A DNA stretch of 64,000 nucleotides from the NCBI GenBank assembly GCA_027625915.1, contig JANTQA010000060.1, positions 3,720,001 to 3,784,000 of the forward strand. The letters are read 5' to 3'. The stretch comes from Anaeramoeba flamelloides. Its lineage: Eukaryota > Metamonada > Anaeramoebidae. A program made the translations under genes and the position numbers. A model generated the notes under the pieces. It ran no database searches, was not told the DNA's origin, and saw only the letters and a program-made list of their open reading frames with translations. Of this stretch, positions 45,027-58,183 are shown piece by piece (the stretch's first letter is position 1; every line of letters starts with the position of its first letter).

Positions 45027-46904
45027 TAATATTTAAGGGGAGAGTTTTTAATTCCTCTTATTTGACCTAAAAAAATGGATAACTTATTTTTAATCTTCTA
45101 CTATAAATTTTTGGTTTATGGTCAGCTTTAATGGCCGTTTTTCTATTTGTTATACACAAGAAAATTTCACACAAGAAAATCAATTTCTCAATTTTCACAG
45201 TTGTTTCTGGAACAACTGTATTAATTATTACAAAGTGGTTGTGGTTTTTTCTAATTTAAATATGGTTCTTTTTGTTTTTGCTTGAATTAAATACATCCAG
45301 TATAACTAAGAGGAGGTGTCTCCCCGAATTGCTTGTCGGGAAAACATTATTCATCCCATATGTACTTAATATTTTTTTGTGCTTTTTTGATAAAATTCTT
45401 TTTGGTTAGATTGTTTCTCTCAAAACCTAACCTAACCTACTTTTTTGCTATTTTTTTTTTTTGTTTTGATTGATTCTATCAAAACATTATTTTTTATATA
45501 ATAAGAAATTGGATTGGGATTTTGTGGGAAATATGTTGAAGAATTTTTCATAAAAGGATCTTTTGGGAATAAAATTTGCAAAAATAATCAGTTTTTTTTA
45601 AAATAAAAAAACAATATTGTGTTAATCGAGAAAAAATGATCTTTCAATGTTTGGTAATCGGGAATTTTCTTGGATTTAATACACTACCAAATCAATTACA
45701 ATATCATTCAAAAATCTCTTTTTTTTAAAATAAAAAGGGTATATTCATCCAAAATTTTTATATTTCTTATTTTTGGCATTCCAAATCATTTTTTTAAAAC
45801 ATTCTCAACTTTCTCAGAAATAAAAGAAAAAAAAACATAGAAAGACTTTACAGTATTTAAGGATTTTAAAAATGGTTTTTAAGTATAAGTTTTTTAAAAA
45901 GTTGATTTTTAGCTTCCCTCTTTTTCATTTTTTAATAGAAAGAATGTAAATTTAGGAAAATTATGATATATATTCCTTCTTAGATCTCTCTGTAAAATGA
46001 ATATTTGTTAGATTTAACAACAACCAAACCAATATAAAAAACACAAGAACTTTGAATTAAAATTACAAATGTACTCGTTCAGCACTTTGAATAAAACAAG
46101 AAAAAATTTAAAATGTGCTTCTTCCTTTATAGAATATAAATCACATCAATGTCACAATTTTCCTATGTTACTCAAAATACTAATATTCCAATTATAAACC
46201 GGAAAAATTAACACTTTATTATGAATTTCCTTTTAAAAACCCAGTAACAAATTTAAACCTTCTTCTTTGATAACTAAATTTGTTCAATATAAATATTGAA
46301 ATTGAAGTCAAATTTTTTTCACATTTAGAATTTAATCATCAGTATGATTACTAAAATTATAATATTATATCCAATAAAAATGAATTAATTTATTCAAGTC
46401 AGGTAGTAAAAAAAAGACGTCTGTCTTTTTGATACAAGATATTTATAGAAAAAGATCAAATAAAAAAATAATATTAATACCCCAATATTATATTTTCTTC
46501 TTATTAACTGAATTTCATAATATTAATCAAATTTTTCTTGTCGAGAATTTTTCATCAAAGCTCTTATGGTTAGAAAACTTAAGGTAATAAAGAAAAAATG
46601 AAAATAAAAAATTCCTAAAATAGTTAAAAAAATATACAAATTCAGGTACACAGTACCCCCACTTTTCGGAGTCATGGAATATTGATTTATAATTCACAGT
46701 TTGTGGAATTTTATTATTAATAATCTTTCTATCGGGTTTTTACTCCTCCTGTTTCAGGACGTGGATAATTTTTAATTTGGTAATGTAAATGATATAATAT
46801 TTTTTACTCTCATGTTTTAATTATTTTTCTTCTTCTCTTTTTTATTTAGTAAATTTTCTTTGATTACTCCTTTCTCACAATAAATAAATAAATAATTATT
46901 AATC

Positions 46905-47121
46905 AAATTTCAAAATTAGGGGCAAACTTTTTTATTATATTTTTTTTTTTTTTTATCATTTGTCGTTCAAAAAATAAAATGATTACTCTACATTTTTATT
47001 TATTAATCTATTTTGGTTTTTATCTCTAAACACTTTAGTAAAATATATTAATTTAAAAAAAAAAAAAAACAATTAAAAAATTTTTTTCTGATAAAAAATC
47101 TGCCCCTATTTTTGAAATTTA
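46905..47121. mobile_element. Inverted-repeat element with AAATTTCAAAATTAGGGGCA ends
   Basis: AAATTTCAAAATTAGGGGCA is mirrored by TGCCCCTATTTTTGAAATTT with one mismatch. The 217-base element has a T-rich left half and an A-rich right half. No flanking duplication is clear. Confidence 0.65.
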
Positions 47122-49428
47122 GCTAATGGTATAATTTTTACTTTTTTTACTTTTTTTTATTTTATTTTACGAAGAAAAATAAATATTTATGGTGAATAGA
47201 ACTGAATATTAAAAATAGTAATTTTTTTATTATAATAGATAACTTCAATTTATAAAAATATATATTTTCAAAATTTGATTTTTAATGGGTTAATTATTTT
47301 GAAATGGAGTTTATGTTTTCTAATTGCAAGATAAATTCCATAAATTATGGATCAAATTTGTAATTTTTATCCAAAATTATATTCGAGGAAGTTTCATGAT
47401 TTTAATAATGTATATGATGCTTAAGATGGTAAAAGAAGTTAACAAAAGATAAAAAGTAATTGATTTCTATTCATCTTATCCTTTCTATTATGTCCCTTCT
47501 TTTCTTATTTCTTGTTTGCAACGTTTTTTCGTGAAGGCTTTATGCAATTAAAAATTTTTTTAAAAAAAAAAATCAAAAAAAAATAATATCTTTTAAACAT
47601 ACCTTAACAATGTACTCCAAAATTTGGACTGTCCAGAGAAAGAAAAAAACAAAAAAAGAATTCAAATAAAAACAATTACTACCAACCAAATCAAAAAAAC
47701 AAAAATTAATAAAACCCAACGAAAAATAATTCCAATAATCATAAAAGCAAGAAATCATTTAAGGAAGATAAAAAAATAAAGATCTTTTTTTGTTTTTTAT
47801 TATTTGTCTGTCTAATAATAATAATTTTAAATGGAAATAATTCTAATGGCTACTTTTGTGTTACTCTTCCTTTTATTATTTCAGATCAAATTAAATTAAT
47901 ATGAATGTTATGAGAGTTGTTGTAAAATAATGAAAATTAAAAAAAATGATTGATCGGTGTCAAAAAATATTAATTGTAAAATATATTTTATAAAGCGATT
48001 CTAAAATGTCTTTTAAAGCATTATATCCCTTAGAACCACAAATATCATAATTGCCTTTGAAATAAGGTTTTTAATTTGAAATGTTATCAAAGTGTTATTG
48101 GATATAAATTGTATAAACAATTATCTTAGAAATAAATTTTTATAAGTAAAAAAAGTATAGTTCTCTAAAATAAAAAAATAACTTGAAAAAAATTTTTTCA
48201 ACATTTATAAAATTTTTTTTGGTTATTGTGATTTTATTATTTTTCAAATCAAAATTTTGTCAAAAAAAAAAATAAAATTATTTTTTGAAAAGTTTGTCTA
48301 TATATCAAAAAGTTCTTAAATTTAAGGAATAAAACACATCATATTATACTGGAAAGTTTTTCCGTCCTTTGTAAAACAATATTGCCTAAAATAGCTTTTA
48401 AAACAATTTATTCATTACCAAAGATATTTTGATATCACATAAAAAAATTTGTTTTATATATTGATTGTCGTCCAATAACATTATATATATATACTGAGTC
48501 TTAACAATTTAAAATGAAAAATTAACTATTAAATTTTAAAAACAAATAATATTTTTTTTCATTGTATAATTTTAAATTTTTTTAACAGGATTTTTAAAAT
48601 TTAAATGATTTGGTCAACAATTAGATTCAGATTAATATTTGATTTTTTTTTTTAATTTTTATGATTTTGTTGATTTTTAACTTTTTATAGTCTAGACATA
48701 AAATAAATATTAATATTAAATAATATTTTCTCAATCGAAAATTATTTTCCAATATCTCGATTTAATTTAGATTACAAAATTCATTTTTGACAAATTTTTT
48801 TTTTCAATTTTTTACCTAATTCAAAAACAAAAATTATTTATTTCTAATATTCTTTTATTATCTTTGAATAATTTTTAAAAGTTTTTTTTTTCTTTTTAAA
48901 AAATAATCTAAGTTTGATTGCCATATCAATTAAAACATTTTTTATTTTAATTTATACCAATTTACTAAATGAAATTATTTTGCATTTTTTTTTTTTTTTC
49001 AAGTTTACCTCGATTGTCTAAATTTTAATTTGTGAAAGTTATTAATATTATTTTTTTAATTTTGGCCTTAAGAAATAAATTCTATTTTTCTTGATTTAAA
49101 TTTTGATTAAAATTTTATCAAAAATAAAAAGAATTTTTCTCAGTAATATATTATTTTTATTTATTATTTTTATCATAAAATTAACAAGATTATTTGATGT
49201 TTATTATTAATAAATCAAGTTATTGGGTTTTGAATTATTATTGTTGTCATAAAATTTCTTATTTGAAAATTTAATAAAAAAAATAAAAATGGCAAAAACA
49301 AATGTAAAAATGAATAATTATTATTTATTTTTCGAATTTCAAAAAAAAATACATAATAACCTAAATAATTTATCTGTGAACTATTTTAAATTTTTATTAG
49401 ATTCAAATCTGGATTAAAGACAAAAAAA

Positions 49429-49430
<2 letters not shown>

Positions 49431-49466
<36 letters not shown>
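49431..49466. repeat. (AT)18 microsatellite
   Basis: Eighteen uninterrupted AT units in an A/T-rich spacer about 1 kb from the 3' end of the F-box/LRR gene. Confidence 0.9.
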
Positions 49467-49469
<3 letters not shown>

Positions 49470-50498
49470 TCTATTAATATCATTTTAAATCTTTTTGTTT
49501 AAACTTGATGAAATTTGGGCAAATATGGGGTGTTAAGAGATATATAAACTCTATTTCAAAGAAACACTTACAGTATAATTTCAAGAATTATTAATAATTG
49601 AATCAATTTTATTGTAGTATCATTCTAAAATATAAGAAACTCTTCAAAACCTAAAAAAAAAACACTCAACTGAATTTTTAAAACTCATTAAAACAAAATA
49701 ATTAAAATTAAAATTCAATATTTTAAAAATTGATGTGCCCTTTTTTGAAATGCGTTGAAATCTTGTTTTGTAAATTGAAGGGGAAAAAACAATTATAAAA
49801 TCAATAAAAATCGTTGAACAAGTTGAATTGGGAAAAAGTTCTAAACTTTTTATTGATATCTCTTTACTAAATCAAACTTTTGTTCTTTAAAGTCTCATAT
49901 TCAATCTAAAGCTGCAATTCATCTGTATATTTTGTTGAAATTGTTTTTTTTCAATATTTTCTTCTTTTCTTTGTTCCACACATCAACCCAATAATGGTCT
50001 TTCAAAATTCCTAGATAGAGTTCATTCGAAATCAAACTTAAACTGTTTCAATTTTTATACTGTCAGATTATTTCCAAATTGGTTTCTTCTTATCTTGTTT
50101 TTTCATTTTCCAACTGTTCAATATCTATAAATAAAAAATTGAAAAAACGAAAAAAAGAATAATTAAAATGAAAATCACCAAGAAGTATTTTTCTTATTAA
50201 CAATCAAATTCAATAGTATTGATTATTTGGGAGGTGTGCTCTTTTGTTTGAAAAAGAGTTTATATATATGTATATGGAAAACTGTGGATCAGTATTAAAA
50301 AATAACAAATAAAAGCAAAAAAAAATACACTTGTAAAAAAAAAAAATAAAGTTTTTAAAAAATAATTTTATTTTAAAGTATTAATTTTAAAAATAAAATT
50401 CTAATAATCCAGATTTTAAATTTTCAAATAAAAAAAAAAAAAACTCAAAGAATAAGTAATAATAAAAATAAAAATAAAGTAAAATCTAAATAAATAAA

Positions 50499-53400
50499 TT
50501 AATTATGATGAGTGGAAACCCTTCCGCCTTTGCCAGGTATATTGGAAAATGCCTGGTGTATTAAATTAAACAGGCCATTTTGTATTACTCTTCTATTTTG
50601 TACGTTGTGTTTTTCGTTTATTAAATTATTGTGGAAAATAAAAGAGGATAATTTTGGAATTTTTTTTATTTCTTTAAAATCAATTTCAGAGATTTTATTA
50701 TTTTGGAGATGAAACATTTTTAAATTTTGTATATTACTAAAATTTTGAGGTAAATATTGCAGCATATTATCGTTTAAACCTAGCTGTTCTAAATTGGATA
50801 AATTGGTGAAATCCTTTGGTAAATAAATCAAACGATTGAATCCAAGCCATAATTCATTGAGATTTTTTAAAAGGCAAATCGATTGCGGTATTTCTCTCAG
50901 CCTATTGCCATGCAGATCTAATTTTTTTATATTAATCATGTTACCGAAATTTTCCGGCAAATATTCAAGTCTATTGTTATAACAGGAAAAGTCCTTCAAT
51001 GTTTTTAGATCGCAAAAGCTATCGCCAAGTTCTGTTATATAATTGTCACTGATGTTTAAGACCAATAATTGATTGAGATCGCCAATGTTTGTATTTAAGG
51101 AGCTTAGTCTGTTATTGTATATTTTTAAAAATTTCAAATTAATCAGCATGTTAATTTTGCTTGGTAGCGTTTCGATTAAATTGTCGCCCAATTCTAAAAT
51201 GAGTAATTTTCTTAAATAAATAATACTCTCGGGTAAGGTTTGGATCCTGTTTCCATTCAGCCTGAGTACTTCCAATGTTTGTAATTTTTCAAAACAGTCT
51301 GGTAATTCCACTATTTGGTTATCCGGTAATGAGAGATCTTTTAAATTAACCAATTCACTAATCGTCTCTGGGATTTCTGAGATTTGATTTGAATATGCAA
51401 ATAAATATTTCAATTTTTTTAAATAGGAAATTTCTTTTGGTAACTTTTTTAAATTGTTATTACCTAATTCTAATACAGATAAATTTGTTAGATTCTTAAT
51501 GCTTTTGGGTAAAGTCTTGATTTGGTTATATCTGAGAATTAATTTTTCTAAACTTGTAACTTCTCCAATGAAATCGGGCAAAACAGTTATTCTATTAAAG
51601 GTCATCACTAATGTTTTTAATTTCTTTAATTTGGTGATCGTAATAGGAATTTTTGGTAATTGGCAATAACTTAGATCTACAATTTCCAAGTTAGGGCAAT
51701 TTTGAAAAAGAATACCAACTCCATTCTCCGTAATAAGATCACATGCACCTAAATTTGTGTTTAATATATGGTAATGGTTATATTTTTATCATCATATTGT
51801 TTATTTTAAAAATAAATAATTAGTAATTTAATCAGGAAGAAAAAAAAAAAAAAAAAAAAAAAAAAGATTTTATTTTTGTATAGGTTTTCTTTAAAAGGGT
51901 GTGGGCTTTCTTTCAAAAAGTATGAGCTTTTTTTAAAACATTTTTAGATTGTGAAAATTAAAACTTTTTTAAAGTTTTTTTTTTTTAAAAAAGCAAAGAC
52001 TTTTACTTTAAAACATAATTTTCTTTTCAATCTAACCTCTACCTCAAATTCAAAGGTTGAGTCCTCCCTTTTTTAAAATGTCTGTCGAAAACATAAAAAA
52101 AGTTTTTAAAAAAGTTCACGTTGTATTAAAACAGAAAACTTTAGAAAAGTTTGAATCCAATAAATCTTTAAAAAAAAAAAAATTTCTCACTTTTTTAAAA
52201 TAGCTGTAAATATATAAGGAAAAAATTAATTTGGTTTGAGTATCGAACAAAAAAATCAATTTCTTGAAAAATGAAGAAAAAAATTATTAAGTTTATTAAT
52301 ATAAGAAATTCCTGTTATTATTGTCAGTTTCTCCGATTAATAAACGAAAAATTTTTAGTTCAATTTCCACAAAATATTATTCTCTTTCAAAACAAAGAGT
52401 TGAAAAAATAAAAACAAGATCTTTATAAAATCAATTATAAAGTAAAATTGTCCCAAGAGCCACTTGTCGCTTCCTTATTAAACTTTAAGATAAATTTTAA
52501 ATTTTGTTATTTCGAATTTAACAGTTATGTAAGTTAAGTTATGTGTAATATATGTAATATATTTGATTTCTGTAATTTGTGTTGTTATTTTTCGGGTTCA
52601 ATATTATTTTATTATTTTTATTCCTCATATTTCAGAATGTTTTTGATTGGCGGTATTCTCTATTTGACACAAGTAATTTTTAAATAAATCAAGCTTCAGC
52701 GGGAAGATCACTGATCATTTCTAAAGTGTTTTTTTTCTTTTCTGGTTGTTTACAATATTTTTTTTAAGGAAATATTAAATTTTGGAGTTTATTTGTTTTT
52801 TTTCTTGAAATTCATTTTATAATCGTTTTAAAAACGTCTGACAATAAAGTTTTGAAAGGTATCTCTGAAATTGTTGATAAACTTAAATAGATCTATTTTC
52901 AGGACCTTTTTTAAAAAACCTTTTTTGGTCAAACTTTTTGAAAACTACTTAATTTGAAACTATTTTATTAATTCAATAAATGAGAATTAAAGAATTTTTA
53001 TAAATAAATCAGTTTATTTTTCTCTAACTAATTTTAATTTGCCAACCCTACATTATGAAAGATAAATGTAATTGGATCAAAATATATTACCACTTGTGAT
53101 TTAAATAAAGCAATCTTTTTTTTTTTTTTCATAAACAACATAAATAAAAGTGAAATTGTAAATATAATTCAAAAACAATGAAAAACAATCTTATTACAGT
53201 CATTCCAAAAAAGTGTCCATATTGCAATGAACTAAACCCTCCTTTATATAGTTTTTATTACTAAAAAAATGGGTTGCTAAAATGTTAAAATTTTTATATT
53301 AAAATGCCCTTTTTTGATCTTCTCGTTGACTAATAAATCAACATAAAAAGATCCTTCTATTTATTAATTTTTTTATGGCCATGATCGAATCAGAGCCTAT

Positions 53401-55441
53401 TGCGCCTATATGAAAGTAGTTTTTCTGAAACTTAGTCGATGGTTTTCAGATGTATTAATGATGTATGTTAGCTAGTAGCTTGTTGGTATTTTTCTCTTTT
53501 ATTATTTTACTTAGTTTTTCAAGGATCCACTTAAAAAATTACATGACTTTTACAAAGATTTTCGCTTATACATCTTTTCCCCTCGAATAGTGTTGGAAAG
53601 TTTTGAAAATTTTGAAAATTGTCGAAAAGTGTTGGAAAGTTTGAAAGGCTCAAAGCTTTTGTAAAAATCATGTGATTTTTTGAAGTGAATATCTTTTCAA
53701 GTTTTTTATTTTTTTCTTGAATTTTCCTTTTTATGAGTTTTTTGAAATCTTAGGTATTCAAGTTTGGCAAAGTCTTTGAACCCATCTAACCTCACTTTGT
53801 TATTGGCTGAGCATTCCAATAATATGTGGGATAAAAAATGCTTTCTATTTGACTTTGCTTTTCTCTTCAACAATTATCGAACAATTGCCCCATCTTTTTT
53901 TACTTTCCAAACTAAACAGCAACTCTCGATTTGTGAATATTATTTTAGCTGAGGTAATGATTTAGTATTGTCAGAGGAAAAAGAAGACCTCATAGAGACG
54001 TTTTTTGTTGGTTTGAGTTGGGTAATTGAACAATATTCAAAAAAAGTTGTTGAGATTCGTTGGTTTGGGTTGTGTACTTGGAATACGATTCAAAGAAAGA
54101 TGTTGAGATTTGTTATGGAAAAATGTCATTTTAATAAAAGAATTTTAAAACTTTATCAAACCTTATTTGGTAATCACAGTTTTTTAAAAGAGGGTTCAGT
54201 TCTTTTGAATTTATTCATTTTATGGATTTTTTGTTGAAAAAAAAGATTCAATAAAAAATAAAAGTCCATTTAAAATAAAGTGTGGGAAAAAGGTTTTTTT
54301 TAAAAAAACCTATTGAAAATAGGTTTATAGAAGTTAGTTCATTGCTTTAAATCCGCGTTTGAAAACTTGTTGGTTTCGCTTTTTTAAAATTACTCACATA
54401 TTAACTGTTTGAAAACATAAAGCCTGAAAAGTTGTCATTTTTGGTGTGAAACAGTTGTATTTGATTTTTTTTTGTAAATTCATTTATTTCATTTTATTCA
54501 TCAAGAGAATGAAAAAAAAAACTTCTTTATTTTAATAAACCATTGATTGAAATCAAAGTGTTACAACAAAAAGTGATGAATTTGGATTCGAAGAAGGGAG
54601 TTGAAAAAACAAAGTAAATCACAACGATTATTTAAACAAAAAAAAAAATTGCTCTTTAACTGGAAAAATTCTTCAATAGGGAAACAAGAACAAAAAGAAA
54701 GAAGAAATCATTAGAAGAAAAAGTGAGTTTTACCTAATCTAAATTCCACCAATTGTTTACAATATTTAGCAAAACAAAACAACGATCGGTCTGTTATGAG
54801 TCTTCTAACACGGTGGTTGTTCCCTAGCCGAAGGATAATTTTTTGTAAATTTCTGCAATTATGAGAAAGAGCAAAAAGCCCGATATCTGAAAGAAGTGAA
54901 GAGTTTGTTAAATTCAAGTTTTTCAATTTGGGGTGCTGTTTGGATAAAAAGGAAATATCGCTATCTCGGATTCGAAGCCCCCATCTTGACAAATTAGCAG
55001 AGTGCCATAAATATTCGTCGTGTGCAGTACTAAACCATCTCTTACATGTGAGTGAACTTTTGCTCAAAGTTTTATGATCGAGATAGGAAAAAACACTAAT
55101 TAAAAGATCGTCATTTAAATCATTAATGTGTGCTAATTTTCCAGTAATTTAGTATCATTTTTGGGTTATGTTTGTTTTTGTTTAATTTTTTTTTTTCATC
55201 CAAACAAGGAGGAAATCAAAACAAAGCAAAACGGAATTGTTTTTGTTTGGTAAAGGTTAGTTCAGGTTAGGTTCTAAATTTAGATGTCAATCGTTTTCAG
55301 AACGATGGAATGTGGTTAAAAGCTATTAAAAACTTTAAAAGACTTACTTTTCCGTTCAGGTTCCTTGTCAACATTACTCTTAGTTGTAGTTGTTGTTGTT
55401 GTGAGATTGATTGGTTGGGTTATTCTTTTTTTTGAATTCAT
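50499..55441 (-). CDS. F-box protein with two kinds of leucine-rich repeat
   Basis: F-box proteins bring substrates to SCF ubiquitin ligases through SKP1. Three exons, 55441-55348, 55132-54734 and 51748-50499, join in phase (1 and 1) through GT-AG introns of 215 and 2,985 bases to give 580 residues. Residues 1-31 hold a run of seven Thr. The F-box spans about 34-75 (HINDLNDDLLISVFSYLDHK then SLTCKRWFSTAHDEYLWH). Residues about 78-188 are cysteine-type LRRs as in FBXL/AMN1 proteins (LSDIGLFALSHNCRNLQKI). The long intron cuts one such repeat: CKQLVEFRLG|ACDLITENGVG reads through only after splicing. From about residue 190 there are about 15 repeats of 23 residues of Shoc2/PIRL type (LEKLILRYNQIKTLPKSI). 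The start has MNSKKR and TAA ends the gene. The splice over 3 kb is inferred from phase and repeat continuity. Confidence 0.85.
51890..52213. repeat. Repeat block in the F-box/LRR intron
   Basis: The right end CTCACTTTTTTAAAATAGCT then GTAA is the inverse of the left end of the block at 14911. Interior units such as AAACTTTTTTAAAGTTTTTT recur in both orientations. The left end is not defined. Confidence 0.35.
52325..52528. repeat. MITE relative in the F-box/LRR intron
   Basis: CGAAAAATTTTTAGTTCAAT then TTCC matches the left arm of the element at 42770; the right end reads TTCGAATTTAACAG. Borders are approximate and lack a clear TA pair. Confidence 0.35.
53528..53687. repeat. Inverted-repeat element in the F-box/LRR intron
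   Basis: CACTTAAAAAATTACATGAC then TTTTACAAAG is mirrored by CTTTTGTAAAAATCATGTGA then TTTTTTGAAGTG, arms of about 32 bases, total about 160 bases. GTGTTGGAAAGTTT is repeated in the loop. Confidence 0.6.
53764..54237 (+). other. Coding-like stretch inside the F-box/LRR intron, antisense to it
   Basis: Two adjacent plus-strand open frames (53764-53952 and 53968-54237) in less A/T-biased sequence give AKSLNPSNLTLLLAEHSNNM and EDLIETFFVGLSWVIEQYSK then KVVEIRWFGLCTW. They look like remnants of one decayed protein gene lying opposite the host gene. I do not recognise a family. It could instead be chance in a locally GC-richer tract. Confidence 0.3.
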
Positions 55442-55500
55442 GATGAAAAAGAATAATTTTTACAACAAATAAAAGAAAATGAAATCAAATTTTATGAAAG

Positions 55501-55782
55501 TTAAAAGTTTGAAGCTAAATCTTTTTTTTTTTCTGGGTTGTGGCGTGTTTTTTGGTTTTTCAAAGTATCATTCTTTCTTAAAAAAGATAAAATATAAAAA
55601 ATCACAATAAGCCACAATTTTTCACAAATTTTTGAAAAATTTACACATTTTTTTTTAATTCTTTCATGAATGCCAAAATCAAGAGAAATAACCATTAAAT
55701 TCTTTGTTTTTGAAATTGGTGGTTGATATAATATTGTTAAGTTTGTCTTATCAATGACATTTCTCAAGATCTTTAAATTTTT
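55501..55782 (-). CDS. Possible last exon of an unrecognised gene
   Basis: After a good acceptor (tttttag at 55783-55789) a frame of 93 residues runs to TAA at 55501. It reads KNLKILRNVIDKTNLTILYQ, then ISKTKNLMVISLDFGIHERI, a hydrophobic segment LWLIVIFYILSFL and a Lys-rich tail ending LASNF. Residue make-up looks like real protein. It would end only 59 bases before the start codon of the F-box/LRR gene on the same strand, which is tight for this window. No upstream exon was identified (55890-56000 reads weakly on the same strand). Confidence 0.3.
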   Translation of the reverse strand, partial: KNLKILRNVIDKTNLTILYQPPISKTKNLMVISLDFGIHERIKKKCVNFSKICEKLWLIVIFYILSFLRKNDTLKNQKTRHNPEKKKDLASNF

Positions 55783-58157
55783 CTAAAAATAATTAAATAT
55801 TAGTCAAATTATCTTTGGATATTAAAAGTAATTTTAAACATAATTGAGTTCTTATGTTTTTTGATTACACATCATTTTTAATATTGAATTGTCAACATTT
55901 TTCTTCTTGTATAAAAACATAATATATCGAAATTTTGGGGGTTCTAAGAGATCTGATAAAGAATTGATTAATCAGAAAAAGAAGAGACTGCCACTTATTT
56001 CTTTTTTTTCTTCTTTGCATTGCTTTTTTGGGGTATTACTAATTTTTTTTTTTATTAATAAAAACACCATATATTTATTTCATATAATCCTTTTTCTCAT
56101 TTTGAAACTATTTTGTTTTTTTTTGATTTAAGAAAGAGAGCTAACCCCAGTTTGGTTCTTGTTTATTTAACTGATATCTGTTATTATTTTTTTGGAAATA
56201 ATTTTCACCTTCATTTTGAAAATTTTAGAAGAATTTAGAAATAACTAAAAAAAAAAATTTCTTCTTTTTGAAATTTTTATGTTCCAAATTATTCTCAAAA
56301 TATTGATCTTTTATCATTTGTTTTACGATACATTTTTGTGTGGATCTTGATGTTTCAGTTCAAGATCGATCTATTCTCTGATAATTTTTGGAAAAAAATT
56401 TCTCTTTGTTGTTTTTTTATAGTGTCAATTACTATTCGAAAATAAATAAGAAAATTAACATAGATCCATTTAATTGAAACATACTCTGATAGTCTGGGTA
56501 AAATCTTTTCAAACACTTCTCAGCCTTTGTTCATAAATATTTATGTTTGCTTTGCCAGAATAGATATGCTAGACTTTATTGTAGTGACCAACAAAGTTAA
56601 AACAGAAATTATTCTTCTTATATATTTTATGTTCATCACTGAAAGTTAGATTTCCTAAATAGTATCATCTAGACTAATTTGTGAAAAACAAATTGAATTG
56701 AAATTTAAACGTATTTGTATTTCAAATGGAAATAAAAATTGAAAAATATCATCAATTTTGTAAATATATAAAATTATTTTGACTTCTTGAAGATTAACTG
56801 AGGTGTTTAGAATTTGTTCTTTGAATTTTTAGGTCAAATGAAGGGAAGTGTTTATTATTTGATTTTTTTTTTTATATGTGGTTTGGTGGTTTGTAAAGAT
56901 GTTAAGAAATTCAATGACAAAGGGTTTTTCGAACAAATTTTAAAACACTTTTATTTTTTCAGTCAATTAACTAAATTTTTTTTAATTCGAACAGAAAATT
57001 GTCAAAATTTTGTAACTTTTATGATATTTTTTGTTTATAGTATATTTTTTGACAGTTGATATTTGGTGGTGGCACTGATGAGTATTTTAAAAGGACGGTT
57101 TATTAATTATAACATCAATATATTACTAAATGAATTTCGAATATGTAAGATTTTAGGATTATTTTTTGAATTAACCTATGAAACAATTAAAAAGAATTTT
57201 GAAAATAGAGAGTTTGCTTTTTGGATTATCTCAAAAAAATATACAATTTGGACGTTATTTCTCAGAATGTATTTTAATGTTAAGTTTTTCCAACTCTTTC
57301 AAGATCCTAGACAAGGAAAAAATCAAATACCCTTCATTTGATTGGCTTGATTAAATTTACAATCTTTTAACCTTTTGAAAAAAAATAACTTTTTTTTTAA
57401 AAATTCATTTTCCAAAATAACATGATAAATTAATCAATATTATCATTTAATATAACCAATATTATAGAACCAATCCTATTATATGGGATTATCTTACCCA
57501 CCTTTTCAAAAAATTACCATATATAACTTGTTTGTAAAAAACCACCTTTCTCCTGAGAAGTTTTTTTTTCTAACGTTTATTATCATAGTATTGAAAATAT
57601 ATTCCTGATAATTTGTATATATCATTTTAACTCTATTTTATCACTAAAAATTGTAAAATAACCTTAATTAATTATACACTATTAAATACAAAATCATTGA
57701 AAACAGACCTTTATTTTGGTGAATTAATTTTGAAAAAGTTCCAATGAATTAAGCTGATAATATAATCTTAAGGCTTTTACAACATCATTTCCATTTAAAA
57801 CCCTTTGAAAAGTGTTTGAAGATTCATATATCATCCCAAAGTATTTGAAAATTTTTTCAGACTGAAAACTTTCTAAAAGGCTTGCGAATTTTTTATAGTG
57901 AAAAAATAATTTTTTTCTTTTCAGTTTTTTTATTTACAATTATAAAAATCCCCAACAACATTTTGGATCAAACAAATGATATTTTTTTTTAATAATTCTT
58001 CAATTATAAATTAGATGTATTTTTTTTTTAATGGTGTTATTATCTTCACAAAGTTAAATAATAGAAAAGAAGATCGATTAATTTTTGTTATTATTGGTTA
58101 TCGATTATAAAAAAAAATTTAAACTCTAGTTGTTTTTTCGTTAAAATACTAACACAC

Positions 58158-58183
58158 AAGAAGAAGAAGAAGAAGAAGAAGAG
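58158..58183. repeat. (AAG)n microsatellite
   Basis: About eight uninterrupted AAG/AGA units in a non-coding stretch. Confidence 0.85.

Larger units (their letters stand above)
43548..50498. other. Long spacer with two clear MITEs
   Basis: No secure gene is seen. Minus-strand 43960-44030 reads RFGKYCRVCGEKVTI then stops, a zinc-knuckle-like scrap; plus-strand 44575-44775 gives an unrecognised 66-residue frame ending at a possible donor. Clear elements lie at 44828-45026 and 46905-47121, AACCTAACC repeats at 45424, and (AT)n at 49431-49466. Bases 47200-50450 are almost pure A/T with nothing assignable. Confidence 0.5.

Noticed and set aside
45300-45440. Possible snRNA (hairpin CCCCGAATTGCTTGTCGGG and an Sm-like AATATTTTTTTGTG)
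   Set aside because: No match to U1, U2, U4, U5 or U6 signature sequences; T-runs resembling Sm sites are common here by chance.
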